Made by a program: the position numbers and the translations under genes
Source: Cellulophaga sp. L1A9
GTDB lineage: Bacteria > Bacteroidota > Bacteroidia > Flavobacteriales > Flavobacteriaceae
Assembly: GCF_009797025.1 (NCBI RefSeq)
Contig: NZ_CP047027.1
Coordinates: forward strand, 2,728,001-2,792,000
DNA: 64,000 nucleotides
Reading direction: 5' to 3'
The notes under the pieces: model-generated
The model's input: only the letters and a program-made list of their open reading frames with translations
The model's database searches: none
Told to the model about the DNA's origin: nothing
Shown here: piece by piece, positions 32,268-41,563 of the stretch
How the letters are laid out: every line of letters begins with the position of its first letter
Numbering within the stretch: the stretch's first letter is position 1

Positions 32268-34139
32268 TTAAGTGGTAGTAAAGCTTAAAGTAACTTGTGT
32301 TCCTTTAGAAGAACTATCTATATCAATAGTCCCTTTGAAATTTTTAGAAGTTTTATTGAGGTTTTTTAATTGCTCTTGAATAATCTCCATGCTCATAGAT
32401 TTATGCAATCTTTTAGCATCTTCTTTTTTTATTTCAAAACCTTTTCCATTGTCCGTAATGGTAACGAATAATATATTATTCTTTTTGAAATATGTTATGT
32501 TGATAAGTCCTTTTGTGTTGTCCTTTAATCCGTGAAGGATGGCGTTTTCTACAAAAGGCTGTGTAATCAATGTTGGGAGTATATCAAAATCCTCAGTGAC
32601 AGAATCTTCAATGTTTATTGTATATGCAAATTTGTTGTCATAATTTAAGAGCTGTAATTTTAGATAAGATTCTAAGGCTGTACTGTCATCTTCAATCGTA
32701 CTAAAATCATCATCAGATTTCTCTAAAACTAATCGTATTAATTTAGAATAACTGGTAAGATAAGCGCTAGATTTTTCTTTATCATTTTGATGTATGAAGT
32801 TTTGAATGCTTTGTAAAGCATTGAATAAGAAATGTGGATTTAATTGCGTTTTTCTTAATCTTTGCTGCAGTAAGACCTTGTCTAATTGTTGCTGGATCTT
32901 ATAGTTCTTAAATCCAAAATACCCTAAAACAACGATGAGTAATGCAAAGACGGCTAAACCTGTGAGTAGGTAGTTTTGCTGTTGAATCGTAAGGGCTTGT
33001 AATTTATTTTGGGTGTCTAGAATATTAATGCGTTGTTCTTTTTTTTCTGATTCATATTTTTCGGTCAATTCTGCAACACTTTCTTTCTGTTGTTCATTGG
33101 TAATAGAATCTTTAATGGCATCTTTTAAATCGGCATAATATAGCGCTGTTTTGTATTGCTCTAAACCTAAGTAAGATTCTTTAAGATTGTTATAGATGTA
33201 TGATTTTACAATTCCTTTTGCTCCGATGCTTGCGCTATCTAAATAGCTAATCGCTTTATGGTATTCCTTTTTTTTGAGATAGGCATGTCCAACATTATTG
33301 TAAGTTATGTTAAGTGCGTTAGTGGTGCTAAGCTCTTTTCTTAAGGCGATAGCTTTTTTACCATAGGTAGCCGCAAGGTCATAATCAGAACCTTCATCCG
33401 TATAAAACATGGCTAAATTGGTATAAATGGTGGCAAGGATGTTTTTAGAATTATGTTTTAGTGCAATTTCTTCTGCCTGAAAAATTGACGCTTTATATTT
33501 TTCAAAAAGTTCTTGACTGTAATAAATATTGGAGAGATTCACCAGAATTTGAAGTTTTATTACTTCGTTAAAATCACTCAGTGTTAATGCTCTTTCTAAA
33601 TAGAGTTGTGCATTTTTATAATTTTTTAAAGAAGCATTTATTGCCCCAATATTAGAATAAGTACTTACTAATTGTTGGTTGTTTTTTGTCTGCTCCAAAA
33701 TTTTTGCAGCTTGTAAATAAAGCCTTAGTGCTTTTTCAAAGTCTTGTTTGTAATACTGTATGGTACCAAGATTGTGTAGTGTTAATCCCTTTAAATGTTT
33801 AGGAAGTTCTTTTTTAAGGTTTTCTTGTAAAAGAGCGTCTGATTTACTGAATTCTTTTTTAAAAATATGGAGGCTACTTTTCTGTATATTGGCTTTTGCT
33901 AGTAAAGTGTCATTGCCAATTAATTTTGCTGTTTGTAGTGCTTTATCAACATAGAAGAAAGAACTGTCTATGGCAGTTTGAGCTAATTTTTTAGATGTTT
34001 GTAATAGTACTTCTATCTGCTGATGTTTAGCTACCTCTTCTTGTGTCTGTGCTGTAGAAATATGTATTCCTATGATAAGAAATACAAATAGGAGGTATGT
34101 TTTTCTGCTTATAAATCTTTTATGGTGCTGGTAATGCAT
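32268..34139 (-). CDS. TPR-containing LytS-type histidine kinase
   Basis: 623 residues: signal peptide, TPR repeats over about residues 55-350 (for example LHNLGTIQYYKQDFEKALRLY), a transmembrane helix (about residues 390-410, YLLTGLAVFALLIVVLGYFGF), and a His_kinase domain with H436 in LNPHFLFNALQSI followed by a HATPase segment (PFVENAILHG, ITDNGKGFE). This is the LytS/YehU-like class that partners LytTR regulators, here the downstream gene. Distinct in type from the HisKA_3 kinase at 15245. Confidence 0.92.
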   Translation of the reverse strand: MHYQHHKRFISRKTYLLFVFLIIGIHISTAQTQEEVAKHQQIEVLLQTSKKLAQTAIDSSFFYVDKALQTAKLIGNDTLLAKANIQKSSLHIFKKEFSKSDALLQENLKKELPKHLKGLTLHNLGTIQYYKQDFEKALRLYLQAAKILEQTKNNQQLVSTYSNIGAINASLKNYKNAQLYLERALTLSDFNEVIKLQILVNLSNIYYSQELFEKYKASIFQAEEIALKHNSKNILATIYTNLAMFYTDEGSDYDLAATYGKKAIALRKELSTTNALNITYNNVGHAYLKKKEYHKAISYLDSASIGAKGIVKSYIYNNLKESYLGLEQYKTALYYADLKDAIKDSITNEQQKESVAELTEKYESEKKEQRINILDTQNKLQALTIQQQNYLLTGLAVFALLIVVLGYFGFKNYKIQQQLDKVLLQQRLRKTQLNPHFLFNALQSIQNFIHQNDKEKSSAYLTSYSKLIRLVLEKSDDDFSTIEDDSTALESYLKLQLLNYDNKFAYTINIEDSVTEDFDILPTLITQPFVENAILHGLKDNTKGLINITYFKKNNILFVTITDNGKGFEIKKEDAKRLHKSMSMEIIQEQLKNLNKTSKNFKGTIDIDSSSKGTQVTLSFTTT

Positions 34140-34316
34140 TGTTATGGTTGTGAAATTAATGCAATATAGAAAAAGCCTATCAAACCAAATTAAGAGACCA
34201 TATTATTTTAGGTTAATTTCCGTAATGAAGAAATAAAATAGTTCTGTTCTCGTTGTGGTATAGTCCTTCGATTTTCAAAATTGAGCGTAACAAAATTATC
34301 ATTTATACACTATTTT

Positions 34317-35423
34317 ATGAGAGTTCTAAATTTTTATTTTACACGTTTATCAGCAATTTTGCTTGTTGTGTTGTTTAATTTTTCATGCAGTAGTGATGGG
34401 GAAAATGTAATGGATGAACCTGTAGCCCAAGAAGAAATAGGTGCAGATGGGGATACAGCTAATGAGGATGATACTGTTGATGATGCTGGAACTATTTTTT
34501 TGACCGATAATCTTATCGTTGATGCCAGCAAGGCTTTTGTAAATTACACACTTCCAGCGGCCGACTATGAGAAGTATATTAATGAAGAAGGAGATGTTCG
34601 TGACATCACCAAAGAAATATATAATCATTTCAATGATGATTATGATCTAATTGTTATTCTTGCGGTAGAAACCGTAAAAGCAGAGGATACTGCTTATGGT
34701 ATTAATACTCCTGCTAAAAATAGCATTCAAGGACTTGGTGGGAGTGTATTTGATGCTACTTCTAGTTTCGGATCTGGGGGTAGGCTAAACGGAGTAATTT
34801 TTATGCCTAGAACAGAATTTGTTCAATCTGGACCTTTTTTACATGAAATTGCTCATTTATGGGCGAACAAAGGTTTTATAGCGACAACGGTAAGTGGTCA
34901 TTGGGGCTATGCGAGTACGGGTGGGCAGTTAGGAGGTTTTGATGCTCTTGAAGATTTAGGTGATAATACGTATAAAGGAACGGTTGCTGGAAGAACATCT
35001 TTTGGGACTTTTGCTAATGGAGGCAATAGTATTCCTTATAGTAATGTAGAATTATATCTAATGGGATTAATTCCTGAAAATGAATTAGCATCTATTCAAG
35101 TGGCTATAAATCCGGTTGCAGGTAATGGAGCGGGTGAATTTACAGCAGATGAGATAAAAACATATACAGCACAAGAATTAATAGCTGCAAATGGTAAAAG
35201 GGTGCCTTCTTATGAAGATGCTCAAAAGGAATTTACGGCATTAACGGTAATTATTAGCCCTGAAAACGCTATAGATGATACTAAAAAAGAGGAAGTTGTA
35301 ACGTCTCTAGAAGACTTTTTTAAGCAAGGTATCCCTAGTTCAGAGAGTACGTATAACTTTTGGACGGCTACGGGAGAAAGAGCGCACTTTAGTAATATCA
35401 TTGATGCAGCCTCTATAAAATAA
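34317..35423 (+). CDS. Lipoprotein with HExxH metallopeptidase-like motif
   Basis: 368 residues from the ATG chosen here; the frame extends 12 codons upstream to a TTG, but the ATG gives a clean lipoprotein signal ending LLVVLFNFSC. An acidic linker follows. The motif GPFLHEIAHLW is a zincin-like HExxH, and a further His occurs in SGHWGY about 20 residues on; downstream is NVELYLMGLIP. Zinc-dependent protease activity is plausible but inferred. It is monocistronic and ends at a bidirectional terminator shared with pnp. Confidence 0.78.
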   Translation: MRVLNFYFTRLSAILLVVLFNFSCSSDGENVMDEPVAQEEIGADGDTANEDDTVDDAGTIFLTDNLIVDASKAFVNYTLPAADYEKYINEEGDVRDITKEIYNHFNDDYDLIVILAVETVKAEDTAYGINTPAKNSIQGLGGSVFDATSSFGSGGRLNGVIFMPRTEFVQSGPFLHEIAHLWANKGFIATTVSGHWGYASTGGQLGGFDALEDLGDNTYKGTVAGRTSFGTFANGGNSIPYSNVELYLMGLIPENELASIQVAINPVAGNGAGEFTADEIKTYTAQELIAANGKRVPSYEDAQKEFTALTVIISPENAIDDTKKEEVVTSLEDFFKQGIPSSESTYNFWTATGERAHFSNIIDAASIK

Positions 35424-35445
35424 ATTTAAAGGTGCCTATAATAAA

Positions 35446-35480
35446 AAAACCTCATAGCTTTTGTAGCTATGAGGTTTTGT
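35446..35480. terminator. Bidirectional terminator between the HExxH lipoprotein and pnp
   Basis: AAAACCTCATAGCT (35446-35459) pairs with AGCTATGAGGTTTT (35465-35478); A and T tracts on both sides suit both converging genes. Confidence 0.85.
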
Positions 35481-35501
35481 ACTTATAAAGCGTTAAAAGA
35501 A

Positions 35502-37736
35502 TTAATCTTCTTTTTTATCTTCTCTAGGTTTTCTGTCATCGCGTCCACGATTATCTCTACCTCTATTGTCACGTCCACCAGAACGTTTGTCATCTCTTGG
35601 TGGTCTCGCTACATACCCTTCTGGTTTTGGTAATAAAGCTTTACGTGATACTTTCTCTTTACGAGTTTTAGGATCTACACCGAAATACTTCACTTCAAAA
35701 ACATCACCCATATTAACAACGTCAGAAACATTTTCTGTACGTTCCCAAGCTAGTTCAGATACATGTAATAAAACTTCGTTTCCTGGAGCTTCAGCATATT
35801 CTACTACAGCACCAAAATCTAACATTTTTATTACTTTCACTTCGTAAGATTTACCAAGTTCAGGCTTGAATAAAATAGAATCTATTTTTGCTAAAACAGC
35901 ATCAATACCTTCTTGTCCTACACCTAAAATCTCAACAATACCTTCTTCTGTTACTGGATCTTCGTTAATAACGATAGTTGTTCCAGTTTCTTTCTGCATT
36001 TCCTGAATAACTTTTCCACCTGGGCCAATTAAAGCACCAATGAATTCATTAGGAATACGTCTAGTTACCATTTTTGGAGCGTGAGATTTAACATCTTCAG
36101 CTGGAGCAGAAATCGTATCAGTAATTTTACCTAAAATATGTAAACGACCATCACGCGCTTGTTTTAGTGCATTCACTAAAATCTCGTATGATAATCCTTT
36201 AATTTTAATATCCATTTGGCAAGCAGTAATTCCTTCAGAAGTACCAGTTACTTTAAAGTCCATATCTCCTAAGTGATCTTCATCTCCTAAAATATCAGAC
36301 AATACAGCGTAACGATCACCATCAGAAATTAATCCCATAGCAATACCAGAAACAGGACGTTTCATTTTAACACCAGCATCCATTAAAGCCATTGTACCAG
36401 CACAAACAGTTGCCATAGAAGAAGAACCATTAGATTCTAATACTTCAGATACAACACGTACAGTATAAGGACAATCACTAGGAATCATTCCTTTTAATCC
36501 ACGTTGTGCTAAGTTACCATGACCAACTTCTCTTCTAGAAGTTCCTCTTAGTGGTCTAGCTTCACCTGTACAAAAAGGAGGGAAGTTATAATGTAAATAG
36601 AAGTTTTCTTCACCTTCGTGAGATGGCATATCTATTTTGTTAGCATCTCTAGAAGTACCTAAAGTTACGGTTGCTAAAGCTTGAGTTTCCCCACGTGTGA
36701 AAATAGCAGAACCGTGTGTAGATGGTAAATAATCTATCTCACACCAGATTGGTCTAATTTCATCAGTCTTACGACCGTCTAAACGTAAACCTTCGCTTAA
36801 TGTTAATTCACGAACAGCTTCTTTTTCAGCTTTACTATAGTAACCTCCTACAAGGTGACCAAATTCTGCCATTTCTTCTTCTGTAAAAGAGGCTTTTACT
36901 TCTTCTTTTACTTCAGCAAATGCAGCACTACGTTCTGCTTTAGAAGTTCCCTTCTTAGCAATAGCATAGCATTTATCGTAAGCTAAATCGTGTATTCTTT
37001 TTTCTAATTCTTCATTTGCTTCAGCAGTTGCGTACTCGCGAACCTCTTTTTTTCCAAAAGCTTCAGCTAAACGTAATTGTGCAGCAATTTGTACTTTAAT
37101 AGCTTCGTGAGCAAATTTGATAGCATCAGCCATTTCTTCTTCAGAAATTTCATCCATCTCACCCTCAACCATCATTACGGAATCAGCAGAAGCACCAATC
37201 ATCATCTCTAAATCAGATTCTGCTAATTGTGCTCTTGTTGGGTTAATTACAAATTCGCCATTAACACGACCAACTCTAGCTTCAGAGATAGCGCATTCAA
37301 ATGGGAAATCTGATAATTGGATTGCAGCAGAAGCAGCCAAACCAGCCATAGCTTCAGGCATAACATTTTCGTCATGAGACATTAACTGTATCATTACTTG
37401 TGTTTCTGCATGGTAATCTTTTGGGAATAAAGGACGTAAAACACGGTCTACTAGACGCATTGTTAATACCTCTCCATCACTTGGTCTTGCTTCTCTTTTA
37501 AAGAAACCACCTGGGTAACGACCTGCAGCAGCAAATTTTTCTCTGTAATCTACAGTAAGTGGAAGAAAGTCCACATCGCTTTGTTTGTAATTAGAAACTA
37601 CAGTACATAATAACATACAGTTTCCTGATTGAACAACAACAGAACCGTGTGCCTGTTTTGCTAATTTTCCGGTTTCGATAGAAATTTCTCTACCGTCCCC
37701 AAGGTCAATAACCTCTTTAAATACTTTTGGAATCAT
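35502..37736 (-). CDS. pnp: Polyribonucleotide nucleotidyltransferase (PNPase)
   Basis: Phosphorolytic 3'-5' exoribonuclease and RNA-decay enzyme. Two RNase PH domains (first from about residue 10, second from about 320 with [15 protein letters not shown] and SGIAMGLI), a KH domain ([21 protein letters not shown], split) and an S1 domain ([20 protein letters not shown]) in normal order, ending in an Arg/Gly/Asp-rich tail ([15 protein letters not shown]). The ATG at 37736 ([13 protein letters not shown]) fits the family start better than the ATG five codons upstream at 37751. Downstream of rpsO as in many bacteria. Confidence 0.95.
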   Translation of the reverse strand: MIPKVFKEVIDLGDGREISIETGKLAKQAHGSVVVQSGNCMLLCTVVSNYKQSDVDFLPLTVDYREKFAAAGRYPGGFFKREARPSDGEVLTMRLVDRVLRPLFPKDYHAETQVMIQLMSHDENVMPEAMAGLAASAAIQLSDFPFECAISEARVGRVNGEFVINPTRAQLAESDLEMMIGASADSVMMVEGEMDEISEEEMADAIKFAHEAIKVQIAAQLRLAEAFGKKEVREYATAEANEELEKRIHDLAYDKCYAIAKKGTSKAERSAAFAEVKEEVKASFTEEEMAEFGHLVGGYYSKAEKEAVRELTLSEGLRLDGRKTDEIRPIWCEIDYLPSTHGSAIFTRGETQALATVTLGTSRDANKIDMPSHEGEENFYLHYNFPPFCTGEARPLRGTSRREVGHGNLAQRGLKGMIPSDCPYTVRVVSEVLESNGSSSMATVCAGTMALMDAGVKMKRPVSGIAMGLISDGDRYAVLSDILGDEDHLGDMDFKVTGTSEGITACQMDIKIKGLSYEILVNALKQARDGRLHILGKITDTISAPAEDVKSHAPKMVTRRIPNEFIGALIGPGGKVIQEMQKETGTTIVINEDPVTEEGIVEILGVGQEGIDAVLAKIDSILFKPELGKSYEVKVIKMLDFGAVVEYAEAPGNEVLLHVSELAWERTENVSDVVNMGDVFEVKYFGVDPKTRKEKVSRKALLPKPEGYVARPPRDDKRSGGRDNRGRDNRGRDDRKPREDKKED

Positions 37737-37930
37737 AAAATTGATTTGCAACTTGTTTTTACAAGTTAGTTAAACTTTGATCTTTTTGTCTTTTATATAA
37801 GACGGACAGTTGTTGTGCTGTTGTAGTGGTGTGACCAATGAAAAACTATATGCAAGCTTTTTGTCTGCTGCCTTAAATTGTTAGTTAAGGACTTTTTGTA
37901 AAGATACATCAAAAACTAATTTGTTGTATT

Positions 37931-37963
37931 AAAAAAGGGGGAAGCTAAGCTTTCCCCCTTCGA
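37931..37963 (-). terminator. Terminator after rpsO
   Basis: On the minus strand, a GGGGGAAAGC/GCTTCCCCC hairpin is followed by a run of T, a few bases after the rpsO stop. rpsO and pnp therefore probably have separate main transcripts, with readthrough possible. Confidence 0.8.
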
Positions 37964-37966
37964 AAA

Positions 37967-38236
37967 TTATTTTCTAATGCCTAATTCTTTAATTATTTCA
38001 CGATATCTTACAATATCTTTCTTAATTAAATAATCTAATAAGCTTCTTCTTTTACCTACTAACATTACTAGAGAGCGTTCCGTGTTATAATCTTTACGGT
38101 TAGTTCTTAAGTGTTGACTTAAGTGCTCAATACGATGTGTAAACAATGCAATTTGCCCTTCAGCAGAACCAGTGTTTTTTTCTTCGCCACCGTGTTTTTT
38201 GAAAAGCTCAGCTTTTCCTTCTTTTGTTAAATACAT
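37967..38236 (-). CDS. rpsO: 30S ribosomal protein S15
   Basis: 89 residues, the exact family length. Helical core with GSAEGQIALFTHRIEHLSQHLRTN, RSLVMLVGKRRSLLDYL and the basic C-terminal end YREIIKELGIRK. Binds 16S rRNA early in small-subunit assembly. Located upstream of pnp on the same strand, with a terminator between them. Confidence 0.97.
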   Translation of the reverse strand: MYLTKEGKAELFKKHGGEEKNTGSAEGQIALFTHRIEHLSQHLRTNRKDYNTERSLVMLVGKRRSLLDYLIKKDIVRYREIIKELGIRK

Positions 38237-38293
38237 TCCAATATTATTTTTAAATGATTTTTATGTATATGATTGATTTTTTCAATCAGCTTG

Positions 38294-38301
38294 CAAATAT
38301 A
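38294..38301 (-). promoter_or_regulatory. -7 element of rpsO
   Basis: TATATTTG on the minus strand (exact TAnnTTTG), 58 bases before the ATG. A TTG occurs only 14 bases upstream, so the -33 element is not clear. Confidence 0.55.
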
Positions 38302-38499
38302 GAATTATTTTACGACAATCTTATTCTAGAAAATAGAAAATTTAAATCATCATCGTAATCAACCTCCAAAGCTATTGGTGTATGTATGCGGATTTGAATA
38401 TTTCTTTACGGATAAGGGGTGTTTTGAGTTGATTTTTAAAACCAGAAGGAAGTAAAGTACTAGAATAGATGAATATAGCGTTAAATATAAAAATAAGTT

Positions 38500-39258
38500 A
38501 TGTTTATTGTAAAATTTGGAACGTATTCTCTTAAGATTAAATCTTATACAGCTAAAGAGGTTGGATTAAAAGATGCGCATGCTAACATGACATTCATTAT
38601 TTTTCAAAAAATACTTCATTTTTGGTTTGTCCCGTTAATTCCAGTAGATAAATTTTGGATCATAAAAGATAGTCATACGGGCAAGCAAATTACAGAAACT
38701 ACGTCAACGATGCGCGCTGCAATTGATTTAAAGTTAATCAAACAACGCACTCCGATTTGGAGTTATTTTGGATTGATATTGATTACGTTACCCTTCTTGG
38801 TGTTTTTTATGTTTGGTGTGTATCTAAGTGTAGATAAAATTATAGATGAAGTTCAAGGAGATATTGTGAAAAATAATCGTGTGGATTTAAAAAAGGAATT
38901 AGTGAAGAATCCTCAAATAAATGATTTGTATACGTTTAAAACTATTTACCTTGATAAAGTTACTGATGAAAATGGTTATTTTGTGAACTATAAACCGTCA
39001 CATTTTTCTTCATCAAGTAAAATAGATTATAGCGTAAATTATATTTCAAGAGACTCCGTAGGTTTTGAGTTTTTGAAAGACAAAAAATATAGTACTTATA
39101 CCTTTGGTCTTAAAGAAGTGTTTAGGCTTTCAAAGAAAGATTTAATCTTAGCAACAAAGGGTTATAGAGAATTAGAAGTTTATGAGTATCAAAAAAAACC
39201 TAATTCTAAGTCAAAAGAGGTTGTAGGTGTTTTTGAAATTAATAGAGCGCAGGAGTGA
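38500..39258 (+). CDS. Membrane protein, cysteine-less paralog of the zinc-ribbon protein at 13431
   Basis: 252 residues. N-terminal region with HFWFVPLIPVDKFW, then RTPIWSYFGLILITLPFLVFFMFGVYL (transmembrane, about residues 87-110; written in two parts) and a soluble domain with NDLYTFKTI and FGLKEVFRLSKKDL. The order and wording parallel the 201-residue zinc-ribbon protein at 13431-14036 (HIFWVPIFPMGKSG, PIWQFSGVFIAFFFLIF, GDIYEYKI), but the CxxC pairs are missing. No signal peptide. Function unknown. Confidence 0.75.
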   Translation: MFIVKFGTYSLKIKSYTAKEVGLKDAHANMTFIIFQKILHFWFVPLIPVDKFWIIKDSHTGKQITETTSTMRAAIDLKLIKQRTPIWSYFGLILITLPFLVFFMFGVYLSVDKIIDEVQGDIVKNNRVDLKKELVKNPQINDLYTFKTIYLDKVTDENGYFVNYKPSHFSSSSKIDYSVNYISRDSVGFEFLKDKKYSTYTFGLKEVFRLSKKDLILATKGYRELEVYEYQKKPNSKSKEVVGVFEINRAQE

Positions 39259-39377
39259 TAAATTTAGTTTTACATCAAAGATGTTTTGCAAAATTGAGTA
39301 CTGCTAATGTGCTAAAGTATGGCTACAAAAAAGCTTAAGACGTGTAGTGAGCGAGCATTTTTGCGTTATAAAAAGTA

Positions 39378-39421
39378 ATCGCTATTTGTAATAAATCATT
39401 ACAAATAGCGATATTTTTTTT
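39378..39421. terminator. Bidirectional terminator between the 38500 gene and accD
   Basis: 15-bp stem ATCGCTATTTGTAAT (39378-39392) with ATTACAAATAGCGAT (39398-39412), loop AAATC, followed by ATTTTTTTT on + and a shorter T-tract on minus. Confidence 0.85.
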
Positions 39422-40298
39422 AAGCAGATTTCAACTCTTCTTTGCGAACTGGGTTGTTTTGAATTAAATCGATATACAGATTAATTTTCTTTTTCAAATT
39501 TTTTCTGTGAACGATAAAGTCTAAAAAGCCATGTTCCATTACAAATTCGGCAGTTTGGAAACCTTCAGGCAATTCTTTTCCTGTAGCTTCTTTAACAACT
39601 CTTGGGCCTGCAAAACCAATTAAAGCACCTGGCTCAGAAATATTAATATCACCAAGCATTGCATAAGAAGCGGTAGTTCCACCAGTGGTAGGATCTGTAC
39701 ATAATGAAATGTAAGGTAAACCGGCTTCTGCTAACTGTGCTAGTTTAGCAGATGTTTTTGCTAATTGCATTAATGAAAGTGCTGCTTCCATCATACGTGC
39801 ACCACCAGATTTTGAAATCATTACAAATGGTAATTTCTTTTTGATAGCATAATCAATACCACGTGCAATTTTTTCTCCAACAACGCTTCCCATAGATCCG
39901 CCAATAAAAGCGAAATCCATACAGCAAACGACAACATCTTTCCCGAAAGATTTACCGATACCGGTTCTAACAGCGTCATTTAGACCTGTTTTTGCTTGTG
40001 CTGCTTTTAAACGGTCTGCGTATTTTTTAGTATCCTCGAATTTTAAAGGGTCTTTAGACGTTAATTTGCTGTCAATTTCTTTAAACTTATTGTCGTCAAA
40101 TAAAATTTCAAAATACTCTTTACTTCCTATTCTTACATGGTAATCATCTTCTGGGCTTACATAAAAGTTTTTAGCTAATTCATCAGCTTCAACTATTTTA
40201 CCAGTGGGTGATTTGTACCATAACCCTTTTGGGGTATCTTTTTTTTGCTCCGTTGCAGTTTGTATTCCTTTTTCTTTTCTTTTAAACCAAGACGACAT
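39420..40298 (-). CDS. accD: Acetyl-CoA carboxylase carboxyltransferase beta subunit, zinc-ribbon residues absent
   Basis: AccD forms, with AccA, the carboxyltransferase that makes malonyl-CoA for fatty acid synthesis. 292 residues with the crotonase-like core [16 protein letters not shown], and [20 protein letters not shown] followed by [13 protein letters not shown]. The N-terminal zinc ribbon of E. coli AccD (CxxC, about 15 residues, CxxC, HxR) is replaced by [20 protein letters not shown] then [12 protein letters not shown], with the four Cys gone but the surrounding fold pattern kept. The flavobacterial form of AccD seems to be generally like this (family memory). Confidence 0.93.
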   Translation of the reverse strand: MSSWFKRKEKGIQTATEQKKDTPKGLWYKSPTGKIVEADELAKNFYVSPEDDYHVRIGSKEYFEILFDDNKFKEIDSKLTSKDPLKFEDTKKYADRLKAAQAKTGLNDAVRTGIGKSFGKDVVVCCMDFAFIGGSMGSVVGEKIARGIDYAIKKKLPFVMISKSGGARMMEAALSLMQLAKTSAKLAQLAEAGLPYISLCTDPTTGGTTASYAMLGDINISEPGALIGFAGPRVVKEATGKELPEGFQTAEFVMEHGFLDFIVHRKNLKKKINLYIDLIQNNPVRKEELKSA

Positions 40299-40350
40299 AC
40301 ATTGAATATTTAGTTAAACGGATATTATTTTGAGTTAGTTAAACTGTACA

Positions 40351-41418
40351 CTATAGCGTGTTTTCGTTATTTAAATCAGCAAATGCTTTTTTCAAACGCG
40401 TAACAAATGTTTTTTCGCCTTCACGTAACCATACTCTTGGATCGTAAAATTTCTTGTTAGGCTCATCAGCACCATTAGGGTTTCCAATTTGTGCTTGCAA
40501 GTAGTCTTTTTTATCTTGGATGTAATCACGAATACCTTCTAAGAATGCATATTGTAAATCTGTATCAATATTCATTTTTATAACACCGTAACTAATTCCT
40601 TCTCTAATTTCTTCAACTGTAGATCCTGAACCACCATGAAAAACAAAATCAATATGGTTGTGCTCTACGTTATATTTTTTAGTGATGTATTCCTGAGAAT
40701 TTTTTAAAATTTTCGGAGTTAATTTTACGTTCCCTGGCTTGTATACTCCATGGACATTACCAAATGCAGCAGCAATTGTAAATCTAGGACTTACTTTTGA
40801 TAATTCTTCATAAGCATAAGCTACTTCTTCTGGTTGTGTATATAGTTTAGAATCATCTACATCAGAATTATCAACACCATCTTCTTCACCACCAGTAATC
40901 CCTAATTCAATCTCTAAAGTCATTTCCATTTTTGCCATTCTAGTAAGGTATTCTTTACAGATAGCAATATTTTCTTCAAGAGGCTCTTCAGATAAATCAA
41001 TCATGTGAGAGCTGAAAAGAGATTTTCCAGTTTCTTTATAATGTTGTTCACTAGCATCTAAAAGACCGTCGATCCAAGGTAATAGTTTTTTAGCGCAATG
41101 ATCCGTGTGTAAAATTACAACAGCACCATATGCCTCTGCTAATTGATGTATATGTTTAGCTCCTGCAATTGCACCTTGTATAGCTGCTTTTTGACCGTCG
41201 TTTGATAAGCCTTTTCCTGCATTAAATTGAGCACCACCGTTTGAAAATTGAATGATAACAGGTGCGTTTAAACTTGCTGCCGTTTCAAGAACTGCATTAA
41301 TAGTATCTGAACCAATAACATTTACTGCTGGTAAAGCAAATCCTTTTTCTTTTGCGTAGTCGAAAATTTCTTGTACTTGGTCTCCAGTTGCAACGCCTGG
41401 TTTTATATTATGAGCCAT
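40351..41418 (-). CDS. fbaA: Class II fructose-bisphosphate aldolase
   Basis: Zinc-dependent aldolase of glycolysis/gluconeogenesis. 355 residues with the family metal and substrate motifs: VVILHTDHCAKKLLPW (zinc His and catalytic Asp), EIELGITGGEEDGVDN, AAFGNVHGVYKPGNVKL and IDFVFHGGSGS. A TAnnTTTG element lies about 40 bases upstream of the start. Located upstream of accD on the same strand with 52 bases between them. Confidence 0.96.
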   Translation of the reverse strand: MAHNIKPGVATGDQVQEIFDYAKEKGFALPAVNVIGSDTINAVLETAASLNAPVIIQFSNGGAQFNAGKGLSNDGQKAAIQGAIAGAKHIHQLAEAYGAVVILHTDHCAKKLLPWIDGLLDASEQHYKETGKSLFSSHMIDLSEEPLEENIAICKEYLTRMAKMEMTLEIELGITGGEEDGVDNSDVDDSKLYTQPEEVAYAYEELSKVSPRFTIAAAFGNVHGVYKPGNVKLTPKILKNSQEYITKKYNVEHNHIDFVFHGGSGSTVEEIREGISYGVIKMNIDTDLQYAFLEGIRDYIQDKKDYLQAQIGNPNGADEPNKKFYDPRVWLREGEKTFVTRLKKAFADLNNENTL

Positions 41419-41459
41419 AATTATTATTTTCTTGAATTAGTAATTGAAATATTGAATAA

Positions 41460-41467
41460 CAAAAGTA
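41460..41467 (-). promoter_or_regulatory. -7 element of fbaA
   Basis: TACTTTTG on the minus strand, 41 bases upstream of the ATG at 41418; no clear -33 element. Confidence 0.5.
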
Positions 41468-41563
41468 ATAAAATATTTAAGAGAGTGTCTCCTTTTTATC
41501 TTCAAACAGTGTGCTGAGGTTCTTATTCTCTCGCGATAACGTTTTAGTTGTTATACCTGTATT

